Assembly (NCBI RefSeq): GCF_014649755.1
Contig: NZ_BMTQ01000003.1
Location: 124,001-188,000 of the forward strand
Reading direction: 5' to 3'
Origin: Streptomyces litmocidini
GTDB lineage: Bacteria > Actinomycetota > Actinomycetes > Streptomycetales > Streptomycetaceae
Length of the DNA: 64,000 bases
Shown: in pieces, positions 25,963 through 34,964 of the stretch
Position numbering within the stretch: position 1 is the first letter of the stretch
How the letters are laid out: every line of letters starts with the position of its first letter
Notes under the pieces: generated by a model
Database searches by the model: none
What the model saw: only the letters and a program-made list of their open reading frames with translations
What the model was told of the DNA's origin: nothing
Program-made: the position numbers and the translations under genes

Positions 25963-28900
25963 TCACGCACCGGTGGTCACGCATCGGATGGGTCCTTCCG
26001 ACCGGCGCCCTCCGGCCGGCGCCTCACGGTCGGCGAGCAGCGTCTCCGCCGTCGAGACCGGATCCCACGCGGGATCGAGGCCGGCCAGCCGCTCGGCGAC
26101 CCGGTGCCAGGCCGTCGGGTCCGTGCCGAGTTCGGAGTGCACGAGGCCGGCGAGGACGGTGCGGGCCTCCGCGGCCTCGGGCGGCGCGTCCGTGCGGCGG
26201 GCGGCGGCCCCCAGGTAGGCGAGCAGCCGTGCGGCCGGGGCCGCGAGGCGCACCAGGTCCGCGCCGTCGAGGAGCCGCGCCGTGAGCAGTCCGTCCAGCT
26301 GGGTGGACGGCGCGCAGTGGAACAGGCCGCCCAGGCCGTGCCGGGCCCGCTCCCGGGTGAGTCGCGCGCTGCCGGACATGCCGTCGGGGCCCGGCTCGTG
26401 CAGGAGCGCCGCATGCCGCAGTCGTACGTCCTCGGGGACGCCCGCCAGGCGGACGACGTCCCGCCAGTACGGGAGCGGTTCCTGGGCGTGGGCGGCTTCG
26501 AGAGCGGTCCAGTCCACGGGCTCGCCCGGCGGGAGGGACTCGACCAGGTCACGTGCGTACGGGGCGTGGGGGGCGCGTCGCAGCTTCCGGACGAGCTTCT
26601 CCGGCGCCAGTTCGCGGTCGAGCCGAGCACGGAGGACGGCAGCGGGGTCGGCGGCCGCGAGGGCCTTCGCGCACAGGGTCGTGGCGGAGCGCCCCAGCGC
26701 GTCCCGCCCCGCGAGCCGCGCCAGCCGGTCGGCGCCGCCGTGTTCGAACAGCCTGAGGCAGCCGAGCAGTTGGTGGCCGAGGCCGAGTCGCGAGCCGTGC
26801 TTCTCGAGGAGCTCCTCCACGAGGTCGGGTTCGGCGGAGCACAGCCACGCCAGTCCGCCGACCGGCCACGCGGCGCCCCCGGCGCGCCAGTCGGCCAGCA
26901 CCCGGGCGCCGAGGGACGGCCGCCCGGTGCCGGGACGCGACCTGGTCACGATCCGGTGGACGACCGCCCGGGGGTTCCAGTACCGCAGCAGGGTGAGGTC
27001 CACGTCGGGGTCGTCGAGGTCGACGAGGTGCTCCACCGCGCCGCTCCGCTCCATCCAGCGGGCCTGGGCGGCGAGGATCCGCAGGGCGGCGGGGTCGCGG
27101 TCCGCGAGCAGCCGGTCGAGGACGGCGCGCGGTGTGCGCTCGTGGCGCAGCAGGTACGCGGCGAGCAGCCACGGCCCGTCGGGGCCGAGCCGGGGCAGTA
27201 CGGCCTCGACCACCTCCGGGTCGGCGAGGCAGAGCAGGGTGCCCTCCGGCCAGGCCCACAGGTGGTCGCCGTGTTCCAGCAGCTCGATCGCCCGGTCGGG
27301 CGTGCCCGGCCTGGCCCTGCCGATGGGCTTCTCGGCGGGGGTCACCGGGTCGGCACCGGATTGCGCGCGCTCCAGCAGCTCCGCCCAGGTCAGCCCCTCC
27401 GAGTCGGCTTCGGACGCCGTCACGGTCGCGGCCAGGCGGAGCCAGGCGTCCGGGTCGGTGCCGAGTTCGGCGCGCAGGCGGCGGGCGAGCGCGGCCCGCC
27501 AGGCGTCGGCGAACGCGAGCCGCCGCCAGTCGTGGGGCAGCAGGAGCAGGCGCCGTGCGGGCAGCAGGGTGAGCAAGTCCTCGGCGGGCAACACGCCCTG
27601 TGCGTAGGCCTGTTCGATGTGCTGTACGCCGGAGCCGTACGTCTCGGGGAGTTGCGCGCGCACCTGCTGGAGGCTGGGCGTCTCGTACGCGAAGCCGCTC
27701 TCGGACGCGGGGACGCCATGGGCCGCGCAGGCGTCGGTGAACCACCGCGGGGTGGCGAGGCCAGGGGCGGTCGCCTGCTCGTGGACGGCCAGCGCCCGCA
27801 GTACCTCGGGATCCTTCGGGCGGGGCGCGTCGTCCGGGGCGAGGGAGTACAGCAGGTCGAGCGCGGCCAGCGCGTGCACGCGCTCGCTCCGGGGGACTGC
27901 CTGCCGGGGCGCGGGTTCCACGGCCGGCGGCTCGGGCTCGGCGTGCGGTGCGGGCCGGGCGTCGTCGTCGCGCGGCGGTGCGGGCCGGGCGGTGCCCTCG
28001 GGAGGTGGTGCGGGTTCGGCGTGCGGTGCGGGCTCCGCGGTGGGCTCGTCCGGGGTCTTCCCCGCCTCGGTGATCAGCTCCGCGACCGTGCCTCCGTGTC
28101 CGGGCAGCAGGACGTCGAGCGCTTCCCAGGCTCGCCCCCGCTCCCCCAGGTGCGCCTCCGTCGATGCGCGCAGCCGGGCGACCGCCGCCGGGCCCAGCAG
28201 GCGCCGTCGGGCGAGGCGGGCGAGCGCGGCCACGGCGCGGGCGGCGGGGCGCGCGGTGTCGATCAGGTCGACCGGGTCGAGGAGTCCCGCCGCCGCCATG
28301 CCTTCCGCCCAGGCGGCGGCGCTGTCGTCGAGTTCCTCCTCCGCGAGGCGCCGCGCGGGCGGGGTGGTGTTTCCCGCGCGGCGGCCCCCGGCCCGCCACG
28401 GCTCGTTGAGGACGCTCAGCCGGAACGCGTGGCGCTGCGCATCGCTCGCCGCCTCGTGGCGGGCCAGCTCCTCGCAGGCCTTGGGCATGAACGGGGTAGC
28501 GGCATGGGCCGCCGCGAGGGCGTCGAGATCGTGGGCGTACGGCTCGGACAGCAGGTCGCGTAGGGTGCTGGTGCCCCGCGTCCCGGCGAGCAGCGCGGGC
28601 AGCCGGGTCGGGTCCTCGTACGCCTCGCCCTGCGCGCGCAGTCGGCGCGGGCCCTCGCCGTCCGGGGCGGCCAGGGCTTCGGTGACCGTGTCCACGACGG
28701 CCCGGTTCAGCCGGGCGGCCGCGGCGGGGTCGTCGAGCAGGGCGCGTACGGCCTCCGGGCCGGTCCGCTCCCAGATCCTCAACAGGGCGTGCTGCTGGGC
28801 GACCTGGCGCACACCCCACCGCAGTGCCGGCACCACGAGCTGGGGGTCGCCCGTGGCGAGCAGCGGGGCGAGCCAGGTGCGGGGGACCCGGCCGTGCGGG

Positions 28901-29604
28901 GCCGTCAGCTCGGTGCGCAGCCCGTCGTCGAGCGGAACGGTGTCGAGGCGCTCCGCGACGGTGCGGCGCAGGGACTGGGTGGTGCGGGGGTTGCGATAGA
29001 CGGCCGCGGCGACCCGGGCGTCGCCGACCGCGACCAGCCGGGCCAGAACCCGCGTGTCGAGGCGGGGGTGACGGGCCAGGGCCGTCCGGGTGCGGGTGTC
29101 GCCGTGGTCGACGACCGCGGCGACGAGGGCGGGCGCCGGCGGGGTCCCACCGGCGAGCAGCTCCGTCGTCACCCGCTCCGGCAGGGCGGCGAGCGCGGCC
29201 GCGGCGTGCTGCGGCTCCGCGTGCCCGAGGAGCAGGCCGAGCGTGCGGTGGACGCTGCGCGGCACGGGCGGGCGGAGGGCGCCGTCGGAGACCGACGGAA
29301 CCGGCGGCGCGGCGATCAGTTCGGGCAGGCCGCCGCGGTGGCCGGCCAGGGCGTCGTGCAGCCCGCGCCAACGGGCCGCGTCCGCGCCGAGGTGGCGTGC
29401 CGTCAACTCCGCGAGGAAGGCGGCCGCCTCCTCGTCGACTCCCCCCACGGCGGCGACCTCGGCCGCCACCGAGCGCGCGGGCCGCGTCCGCTCCACGGCT
29501 CGCAGCGCGCCGCCGGGCGGCACACCCGCGTCCTCCGTGTCCCGGCCGGCCCCGATCATCTCGCGCAGCAGCCGTCCGGCCGCCCCCACCTGCGTCTTCC
29601 TCAT
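25963..29604 (-). CDS. Large protein of unknown function, 1213 residues
   Basis: I do not recognise a named domain. The chain is predicted mainly helical and leucine/alanine-rich, with recurring helical pairs such as HAAAALAALPERVTTELLAG and NPRTTQSLRRTVAERLD that suggest an alpha-solenoid (HEAT-like) scaffold. Around residues 515-565 a Pro/Glu/Ala-rich linker with repeats like PAPHAEPAPP separates two solenoid-like halves. There is no signal peptide or membrane helix. The start is ATG 29604; the region is GC-typical and the frame uninterrupted for 3.6 kb, so it is a real gene. It lies alone between an AAC-like gene and a serine hydrolase. A protein-protein scaffold role is only a shape-based guess. 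Confidence 0.75.
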   Translation of the reverse strand: MRKTQVGAAGRLLREMIGAGRDTEDAGVPPGGALRAVERTRPARSVAAEVAAVGGVDEEAAAFLAELTARHLGADAARWRGLHDALAGHRGGLPELIAAPPVPSVSDGALRPPVPRSVHRTLGLLLGHAEPQHAAAALAALPERVTTELLAGGTPPAPALVAAVVDHGDTRTRTALARHPRLDTRVLARLVAVGDARVAAAVYRNPRTTQSLRRTVAERLDTVPLDDGLRTELTAPHGRVPRTWLAPLLATGDPQLVVPALRWGVRQVAQQHALLRIWERTGPEAVRALLDDPAAAARLNRAVVDTVTEALAAPDGEGPRRLRAQGEAYEDPTRLPALLAGTRGTSTLRDLLSEPYAHDLDALAAAHAATPFMPKACEELARHEAASDAQRHAFRLSVLNEPWRAGGRRAGNTTPPARRLAEEELDDSAAAWAEGMAAAGLLDPVDLIDTARPAARAVAALARLARRRLLGPAAVARLRASTEAHLGERGRAWEALDVLLPGHGGTVAELITEAGKTPDEPTAEPAPHAEPAPPPEGTARPAPPRDDDARPAPHAEPEPPAVEPAPRQAVPRSERVHALAALDLLYSLAPDDAPRPKDPEVLRALAVHEQATAPGLATPRWFTDACAAHGVPASESGFAYETPSLQQVRAQLPETYGSGVQHIEQAYAQGVLPAEDLLTLLPARRLLLLPHDWRRLAFADAWRAALARRLRAELGTDPDAWLRLAATVTASEADSEGLTWAELLERAQSGADPVTPAEKPIGRARPGTPDRAIELLEHGDHLWAWPEGTLLCLADPEVVEAVLPRLGPDGPWLLAAYLLRHERTPRAVLDRLLADRDPAALRILAAQARWMERSGAVEHLVDLDDPDVDLTLLRYWNPRAVVHRIVTRSRPGTGRPSLGARVLADWRAGGAAWPVGGLAWLCSAEPDLVEELLEKHGSRLGLGHQLLGCLRLFEHGGADRLARLAGRDALGRSATTLCAKALAAADPAAVLRARLDRELAPEKLVRKLRRAPHAPYARDLVESLPPGEPVDWTALEAAHAQEPLPYWRDVVRLAGVPEDVRLRHAALLHEPGPDGMSGSARLTRERARHGLGGLFHCAPSTQLDGLLTARLLDGADLVRLAAPAARLLAYLGAAARRTDAPPEAAEARTVLAGLVHSELGTDPTAWHRVAERLAGLDPAWDPVSTAETLLADREAPAGGRRSEGPIRCVTTGA

Positions 29605-30050
29605 GGGTCGCCATGCTAGGTGCGACCACTGACAATCGCGGGGGAGGCGACGGCCGAAGACGTGCAGCGCATCCGTGCCTCTGGACTTCTGAGCTTCTGC
29701 GCCTCTGCGCTTCTGCGCCTCTGCGCTTCTGCGCCTCTCTCCCGCTCAGCGAAGACCGCGCTTCTCGCGTTCGGCCTCGATCGGTTCCTCCAGGGGTTCC
29801 CCGGGTCCACCCCGTGCTCGGTGGCGCCGAGGGCGTCGTACTCCTGGGTGCCGAGCGAGAGACCGAGCTCGGCGAGGACGGCGGCCAGTCGTGTGAACGC
29901 CGTTCGCCCGTCGTGCACACGCCTTCCCCGGAGGCCGGAACCAGGGATCGGGGCAAGGGGCCGGAGCGGGATCCTCACGTCAACGCGGCGGCGGCCTCCG
30001 GCAGGAGGTGGGTTACGCCGACGGCTCCCGACCGTCCTCGGGGTCCGGCC
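29605..30050. other. 446-bp intergenic region
   Basis: No gene that I can support. It contains the 8-bp repeat listed separately. A frame on the - strand around 29800-29930 (GRTAFTRLAAVLAELGLSLG and VDPGNPWRN) looks more protein-like than chance and could be a gene remnant, but it runs into the repeat. Confidence 0.5.
29697..29736. repeat. Tandem 8-bp repeat CTGCGCYT
   Basis: Five head-to-tail 8-base units alternate CTGCGCCT and CTGCGCTT; degenerate units continue upstream to about 29677. Read as protein on the - strand it gives Ala/Gln/Arg-rich low complexity. Confidence 0.8.
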
Positions 30051-31154
30051 TCAGAGCCGGCCCCGGCCCTCCTGGTCGACCGCCGCGCGGATCACCGCCG
30101 CCAGGTCGGCGGCGGTGGTGGCGGCGGGACCGCCGGTCAGGAGGCTGTGGGTGAAGGCGAAGGACAGGCCGCGGCGGTGGTCGGCGAAGGCGATGCTGCC
30201 GCCGCTGCCGTTGTGGCCGAAGGCCGGTTCGCCGCCCATCGCCGGCAGGTCCAGGAAATAGCCCATGCCCTTGGCGATCGGTGCGCCGAGGACGCGGTCC
30301 GGCTCCGACGTCTGGAGCTCGTACAGGCGGGGCAGCGCCTCCGCCGGGAGCAGTCGGACGCCGTCCACCTCGCCGAGCAGGGCCGCGTACATCCGGGCCG
30401 CCGCCCGGGCGGACACGGTCGCGGCGGCGGGGAGGTCCGCGCGCAGGTAGTCGGGACGGTTGGCGTTGTCGGCGGCGGGCCACACGCCGCGGTGGGGCAG
30501 GGCCAGGAAGAAGGGCGCCTCGGGCGGGATCTTCGCGAGGCTCTCCTCCCAGGAGCCCGCCACCAGCGGGACCACGCGGTGCGCGTGCTCCTCGGGGACG
30601 CCGTAGAGGAGCGAGTCGGCGATCCCGAGCGGCTCGGCGACGTGGGTCCTCAGGGCCTCCGCGGCGGAGAGGCCGGTGACGCGGCGCACGAGTTCGCCGA
30701 GGATCCAGCCGAAGGTCCAGCCGTGGTAGCCGGTGGCGGTCCCGGGCTCCCACAGCGGCTCCTGGCCGGCGACGAGCGCGGCCATGCCGTCGAAGTCGTA
30801 CAGCTCCTCGATGGTGAGGGACGGCGGCAGCTGCGGCACGCCCGTGCGGTGCGCCAGGGCGTCGCGGACGGTGGCGCGGTCCTTGCCGTGGGCTCCGAAC
30901 TCGGGCCAATACGCGGCGATCGGGGTGTCGTAGTCGAGCAGGCCGCGCTCCGCGAGGACGTGGACGAGGGTCGCCGTCACCCCCTTGCCCGTGGAGAAGC
31001 TGTGGAAGAGGGAGCCGGAGCCGACGCCGTCGCCGGCGTGGGCGTCGACGATCAGCTCGCCGTGCAGGTACGCGGCGACCTGCGCGCCCGTCTCCCGGCC
31101 GGAGTCGACCAGCGACCGGAGGATGTTCTCGACCTGTGCCTGTATGTCCGCCAT
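30051..31154 (-). CDS. Serine beta-lactamase/esterase family hydrolase (class C-like fold)
   Basis: A 367-residue protein of the beta-lactamase/penicillin-binding family that in Streptomyces is usually an esterase or D-aminopeptidase. The SxxK motif is Ser54-x2-Lys57 in SFSTGKGV, the second motif is YHG in TGYHGWTFGW, and the third is HNGSGG. There is no signal peptide, so it is cytosolic and unlikely to be a periplasmic-style beta-lactamase. It is divergent from a TetR gene with three operator copies between them, so probably induced by a small ligand; an ester-hydrolysing detoxification role fits. Confidence 0.85.
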   Translation of the reverse strand: MADIQAQVENILRSLVDSGRETGAQVAAYLHGELIVDAHAGDGVGSGSLFHSFSTGKGVTATLVHVLAERGLLDYDTPIAAYWPEFGAHGKDRATVRDALAHRTGVPQLPPSLTIEELYDFDGMAALVAGQEPLWEPGTATGYHGWTFGWILGELVRRVTGLSAAEALRTHVAEPLGIADSLLYGVPEEHAHRVVPLVAGSWEESLAKIPPEAPFFLALPHRGVWPAADNANRPDYLRADLPAAATVSARAAARMYAALLGEVDGVRLLPAEALPRLYELQTSEPDRVLGAPIAKGMGYFLDLPAMGGEPAFGHNGSGGSIAFADHRRGLSFAFTHSLLTGGPAATTAADLAAVIRAAVDQEGRGRL

Positions 31155-31184
31155 CAGGGTTCCCCTTTACCCGTAAGCTGTCCT

Positions 31185-31232
31185 GAACACTGCTCAAGTT
31201 GAACAGTGCTCAAGCTAACCTGAGCACTGTTC
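31185..31232. promoter_or_regulatory. Three operator copies between hydrolase and TetR genes
   Basis: The 11-base imperfect palindrome GARCASTGYTC occurs at 31185-31195, 31201-31211 and 31222-31232. Copies two and three are also inverted relative to each other, giving a perfect 14-base inverted repeat (TTGAACAGTGCTCA / TGAGCACTGTTCAA, 31199-31234) with an 8-base spacer. Probably bound cooperatively by the TetR product. Confidence 0.8.
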
Positions 31233-31298
31233 AAGCGTCAAGCGGCAGACGGCGAGCGCGAAGTGTCGGGCGCTCAGGAAACGGAAAGGGGCGGACAC

Positions 31299-31946
31299 AT
31301 GCCGGTACGACGGGCCGACGTGATCGACGCGGCCATGGAACTGCTCGACGAGAGCGGCCTCGACCAGCTCTCGACCCGCCGGATCGCCGACCGGCTCGGC
31401 GTCCGCGTCGGCGCCATCTACTGGCACCTGAAGGACAAGGACGAGCTCCTCGCCGAACTCGCGGACAGGGTCGTCGGCTCCTGCCTGGCCGGGGTCCCCG
31501 TCCCGGACGGAAGGGCCGACCCGCCCGCGGACCCGGCCGCCCGGCTGACGGCCGCCGCCCACGCCGTACGGAACGCGATGCTCGCCCACCCCGACGGCGC
31601 CGCCCTCGTGGCGGGCCACGCCGTACCGGGGCCCAACTCCCTCGTCCTCGCCGACCGCCTGTGCGGCATCGCCCGCGAGGCCGGGCTGCCCCTCCCGCTC
31701 GCCGCCGTCGCCGGGGACACCCTGCTCAGCTACGTCACCGGCTTCGTCCTCCAGGAGCAGCGGCGCGGGGACCCGCCCCACCACCGCCCGGACACCTCCG
31801 TCCCCGCCCCCGAGTTCGACCCGGACCGGCTCCCCCACCTGGCGGCGCTCCTGGCCGAAGGGCTCCCCGACGACGACACCGCCTTCGCCGCCGGGATCGA
31901 CCTCCTCGTCACCGCCGTCACGAACCGGGCCCGGCCCCGGCGATGA
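31299..31946 (+). CDS. TetR family transcriptional regulator (TetR_C type)
   Basis: A 215-residue regulator with an N-terminal helix-turn-helix (VIDAAMELLDESGLDQLSTR, then RIADRLGVRVGAIYWHLKDKDELL) of the classical tetracycline-repressor type, and a C-terminal domain of the TetR_C group. GAAAGGGG precedes ATG 31299 by about 8 bases; the frame begins at 31263, but that start lacks a ribosome site. It is divergent from the serine hydrolase gene; three operator copies suggest tight joint control. Confidence 0.88.
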   Translation: MPVRRADVIDAAMELLDESGLDQLSTRRIADRLGVRVGAIYWHLKDKDELLAELADRVVGSCLAGVPVPDGRADPPADPAARLTAAAHAVRNAMLAHPDGAALVAGHAVPGPNSLVLADRLCGIAREAGLPLPLAAVAGDTLLSYVTGFVLQEQRRGDPPHHRPDTSVPAPEFDPDRLPHLAALLAEGLPDDDTAFAAGIDLLVTAVTNRARPRR

Positions 31947-32153
31947 CGGCGGCAGCCCCGAGGCGCATCGGCCACTCGTCCGCCCGACGAGCTCCAGGGC
32001 CGCACGCCGGGCCGTCCGCCGGCAGCTCGCAGCTCCGGGGCCCCCGCCGGAACCCTCGGGCTCCGCGCCCCACGACAGCGCCTCGGCCGTGACCCGCACC
32101 GGCTCGGAACCGGACACCCGTAGGCTCACCACCGACGGCGACAGGAGGTCGGC

Positions 32154-33071
32154 ATGTGGAAGCGGGCCCTCGACCGGGCCGGGGTCGGGGAACCACGGCT
32201 GCGGCGGGACTACACGGAGCAGCGGCGGGCGGCGCGGAGGTACAGGACGGCCGAGTACGCGGCCGCGCGGCTGCTGCTCCCCGCCGGGCTGCTGCCGCAC
32301 GTCGTGGCCGCCGTCGCGTTCATGCACGACACCGACGAGCGGATCGACCGCGGGACCCCGGACGAACGGGCGGCCGCGCTCGCGGAGTGGGACGGGCTCG
32401 TGCGGAAGGCCTTCGCCGAGGGCGACTCCGGGCTGCCCGTGCTGCGTTGCCTGGTGCGCACCTCCGAGCACCACCCCGGCGTGCGCGCCCACGTGGAGGA
32501 TTTCCTGCGGGGCTGCGAACGCGAGGTCGCGTGGCGGACCATCGCGGACGACGAGGAGCTGGAGCGGTACGTACGGGAGTACTGCCTGCCCGCCCTGATG
32601 CTCACGGCCTGTCTGTTCGCCCCCGGCGACAAGGCGGCCCGGGCGGCGTTCACGGACGGCTGCCACCGGCTCATCCGCGCGATGCAGCGCATCGACTTCC
32701 TGGAGGACCTGTCCGAGGACGTGCGCGCGGGCCGGGCCGGCGTCCCCGCCGACGCGGTGGCGCGCCACGGGGCGGACCTCACCCGGCCCGACGCGGCGCT
32801 GGGCCGGCTCGTCGAGGAACAGGCGGACCTGGCCGCCTCCGACCTGGCCGCCGTCTCCCTCACGGGCCTGGTGGCCCCTTCGTACCGGCCCTTCGTGCGG
32901 GCCCTCGTGGGGGTCCAGCACCTCCGTCTCGACGCGATGCGCCGCGCGGGCGCGTCCCTGGCGACGCGGGCCTCCGGGCCGCCGGCGCCGGCGGCCGCCG
33001 CACTGTTGCTGCGGGAGACGGCGGCACGACGGGTGCGGTGGGCCCCGGGGGCCGGGGCGTCCGGAAAGTAG
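32154..33071 (+). CDS. Squalene/phytoene synthase family protein
   Basis: A 305-residue isoprenoid head-to-head synthase homologue. The first Asp-rich motif is HDTDERIDRG, and the second is RIDFLEDLSED, where prenyl diphosphates bind through Mg2+. AGGAGG lies 5 bases before ATG 32154. No carotenoid (crt) or hopanoid (hpn/shc) genes lie nearby, so the pathway is unclear. The first motif in typical phytoene synthases is DXXXD; here DTDERID has the right charges, so activity is plausible. A stand-alone duplicate with unknown acceptor is the best description. Confidence 0.8.
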   Translation: MWKRALDRAGVGEPRLRRDYTEQRRAARRYRTAEYAAARLLLPAGLLPHVVAAVAFMHDTDERIDRGTPDERAAALAEWDGLVRKAFAEGDSGLPVLRCLVRTSEHHPGVRAHVEDFLRGCEREVAWRTIADDEELERYVREYCLPALMLTACLFAPGDKAARAAFTDGCHRLIRAMQRIDFLEDLSEDVRAGRAGVPADAVARHGADLTRPDAALGRLVEEQADLAASDLAAVSLTGLVAPSYRPFVRALVGVQHLRLDAMRRAGASLATRASGPPAPAAAALLLRETAARRVRWAPGAGASGK

Positions 33072-33789
33072 CGCCGTCCGCTCCGCTCGTGCCGCGCCGG
33101 GTCCGGTCGGCGACCTCGATCGCGAAGGCGTCCCGTCTTCCGTTCCTGCCCGCGTCGGTGGGATGGGGAACACGCGGTGAGACGCCGTACCGCAGCCGTT
33201 CGGCGTCGAGCGTCCGGCGGGCCTTCCTGAGGACCTCGGGCGGCGGGCCGTGGGGCTGGTCGAAGAGGAAACGTTCATCTCGAACCGCAGGCGGATCGCG
33301 GCCGGAGAAGGAGACCCCGCTCCGGCCGGGGCGCCGTCGTAGGGCCGCGGGACCGTGTCGGGCGTGTCTTCCTGGCGGAAGCGGCGGAAGCGGTGAAAAC
33401 GGCTCCGTGGGGGAGGCTCACGGGAGCGTGCCCGCCCGGCGCCGACCGGCCGACGACGTGCGGTCCGGGTTGCTCACGGGGACCGTCGGTCCCCCGGTGG
33501 AGGACGACGCCCTGGCCGGCCGGACGCCGGCTCCGGCCCCACCCGCAACGGTCGGCGCGCGCCTCGTGGAGGAACGTGGAGGACCGGCGCGGCGCCGTCG
33601 TCCCCGGGCCGGGGGCGCACAGGACCTGCCCGCGTCGGCGTACGGCGTGAGAGGCCCGGCCGGCGGGACGCGAGGCCCGCACGGGGTTGGGGTGCCTCCG
33701 GGGCCCTCCGGGCCCCGGAGGGCCCCGGAGGGCCCCGGAGGCCCGGGCGGGAGCAGTGCTCACACGGGACCCTGGCGCACACTGGAAGG
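33072..33789. other. 718-bp intergenic region with a large hairpin
   Basis: No supported gene. The final 100 bases hold a 10-base tandem repeat that folds into a strong hairpin (listed separately). The rest is ordinary high-GC sequence with no clear promoter. Confidence 0.5.
33695..33740. repeat. Triplicated GGCCCCGGAG and 17-bp hairpin
   Basis: GGCCCCGGAG is repeated perfectly at 33711, 33721 and 33731. Its complement precedes it, so CCTCCGGGGCCCTCCGG (33695-33711) pairs perfectly with 33715-33731 around a 3-base loop, and alternative registers exist. It lies 50-60 bases before the next start. Confidence 0.75.
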
Positions 33790-34719
33790 GTGCTCTGGAC
33801 CCCACCGTGTCTCGGCGAGCTGCGGGAGCGGGCCGGTGAGGCGCTGCTGCACCGGGTCGCGGGCCCCAGCGCGCACGAGAAGCGGGCCCGCATCCACGGG
33901 ACGCCGGGGCCTCGCTGGTTCGGTCCCGACCGTCCGGTGCTCCTCGTGCACGCGGACGCGGCGATGTACGTCGGCGGGCTCGCCGCGCTGCTCCTCCAGT
34001 CGCTGCACCCCGTCGCGATGGCGGCGGTCGCCGCGCACTCCGGCTTCGAGAGCGACCCCTGGGGGCGGCTCCAGCGCACCAGCACCTTCCTGGCGACCAC
34101 GACGTTCGGCACGGCGCAGGACGCGGAGCGCGCGGTGCTCCGGGTGCGCCGGGTGCACGACTCGGTGCGGGGACGGACGCCGGAGGGCGTGCCGTACCGG
34201 GCCTCCGATCCGCATCTGCTCGCCTGGGTGCACGCGGCCGAGACCGCCTGTTTCCTCAGGGCCCACCAGCGGTACGGACGGCATCCGCTGGATCCCCCGG
34301 CGGCGGACGGCTACGTCGCCGACATGGCCGGGGTCGCGCGCCGGCTCGGGGTCGTGGACCCGCCGGAGAGCACCGCGGACCTGACGGCGCGGCTCGCGGA
34401 GTACCGGCCGGAGCTGCGTGCCACCGCGCAGTCGCGTGCCGCGGCGCGTTATCTGCTCTCCCGGCCCCCGCTGCCGTGGCCCGCGCGGCTGCCCTACGCG
34501 TTCCTGGCCGCCGCGGCGGTCGAGCTGCTGCCCCCGTGGGTCCGGGCCCGTCTCGACCTGCCGTACGCCACGCGCCTGCTGCTGCCGCTCGCCCGTCCCG
34601 GCGGGCGCGCCGTCGTCGCGGGGATCCGCTGGATCATGCCCTCGGCGCCCCGGCGGACGCGAGGTCCCGGAGGCGGTCTCCCCCGGCGCGAGTCGCCCTC
34701 GTCCCGTCCACGGGAGTGA
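33790..34719 (+). CDS. DUF2236 (MpaB-type oxygenase) family protein
   Basis: A 309-residue protein of the oxygenase MpaB/latex-clearing-protein-like DUF2236 group, haem-associated in characterised relatives. Recognisable blocks are FGPDRPVLLVHADAAMYVGG, SLHPVAMAAVAAHSGF, RTSTFLATTTFGTAQDA, RVRRVHDSVRG and HLLAWVHAAETACF. The C-terminal tail (after about 285) is low-complexity Arg/Pro/Ser. GTG 33790 directly follows GGAAGG with almost no spacing; the mRNA may be leaderless or start further in. The hairpin upstream could affect expression. Substrate unknown. Confidence 0.8.
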   Translation: MLWTPPCLGELRERAGEALLHRVAGPSAHEKRARIHGTPGPRWFGPDRPVLLVHADAAMYVGGLAALLLQSLHPVAMAAVAAHSGFESDPWGRLQRTSTFLATTTFGTAQDAERAVLRVRRVHDSVRGRTPEGVPYRASDPHLLAWVHAAETACFLRAHQRYGRHPLDPPAADGYVADMAGVARRLGVVDPPESTADLTARLAEYRPELRATAQSRAAARYLLSRPPLPWPARLPYAFLAAAAVELLPPWVRARLDLPYATRLLLPLARPGGRAVVAGIRWIMPSAPRRTRGPGGGLPRRESPSSRPRE

Positions 34720-34888
34720 TCCGGTGGGACGCCCCGGCGGTCCTGGAGCGCCCGTGGGCGACGGCGTTCCCGTCCGACTCCCCCAGGACGTTCCGGAGAA
34801 CCCACACGCCCACGTTTCCTCTGCCGGCAGCAGGGCGCATCGTCTCGCGCGCACCTCGGGCGCGGTCGTTCTCACCGGTACCGCGTCT

Positions 34889-34922
34889 CCCGCACCGCCC
34901 GCCGGTGCGTGGGCGGTGCGGG
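34889..34922. terminator. Hairpin between convergent genes
   Basis: CCCGCACCGCCC (34889-34900) pairs perfectly with GGGCGGTGCGGG (34911-34922) around a 10-base loop. Suitable as a bidirectional terminator for the DUF2236 gene and the convergent gene at 34965. Confidence 0.5.
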
Positions 34923-34964
34923 CGGGCGTACCGTCGCCGGTCGGCTCCTCCCGGGCGGGTTCCT

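Noticed and set aside
26104..28563. Long + strand frame opposite the 1213-residue gene
   Set aside because: Antisense shadow; composition is Gly/Val/Arg-rich without domains.
29616..29978. A 120-codon - strand frame with a protein-like middle segment
   Set aside because: It runs into the 8-bp minisatellite and lacks a ribosome site; I mention it only as a possible remnant.
34720..34888. Small ORF between the DUF2236 and TPR-like genes
   Set aside because: No ribosome site and no coherent protein pattern in any frame.
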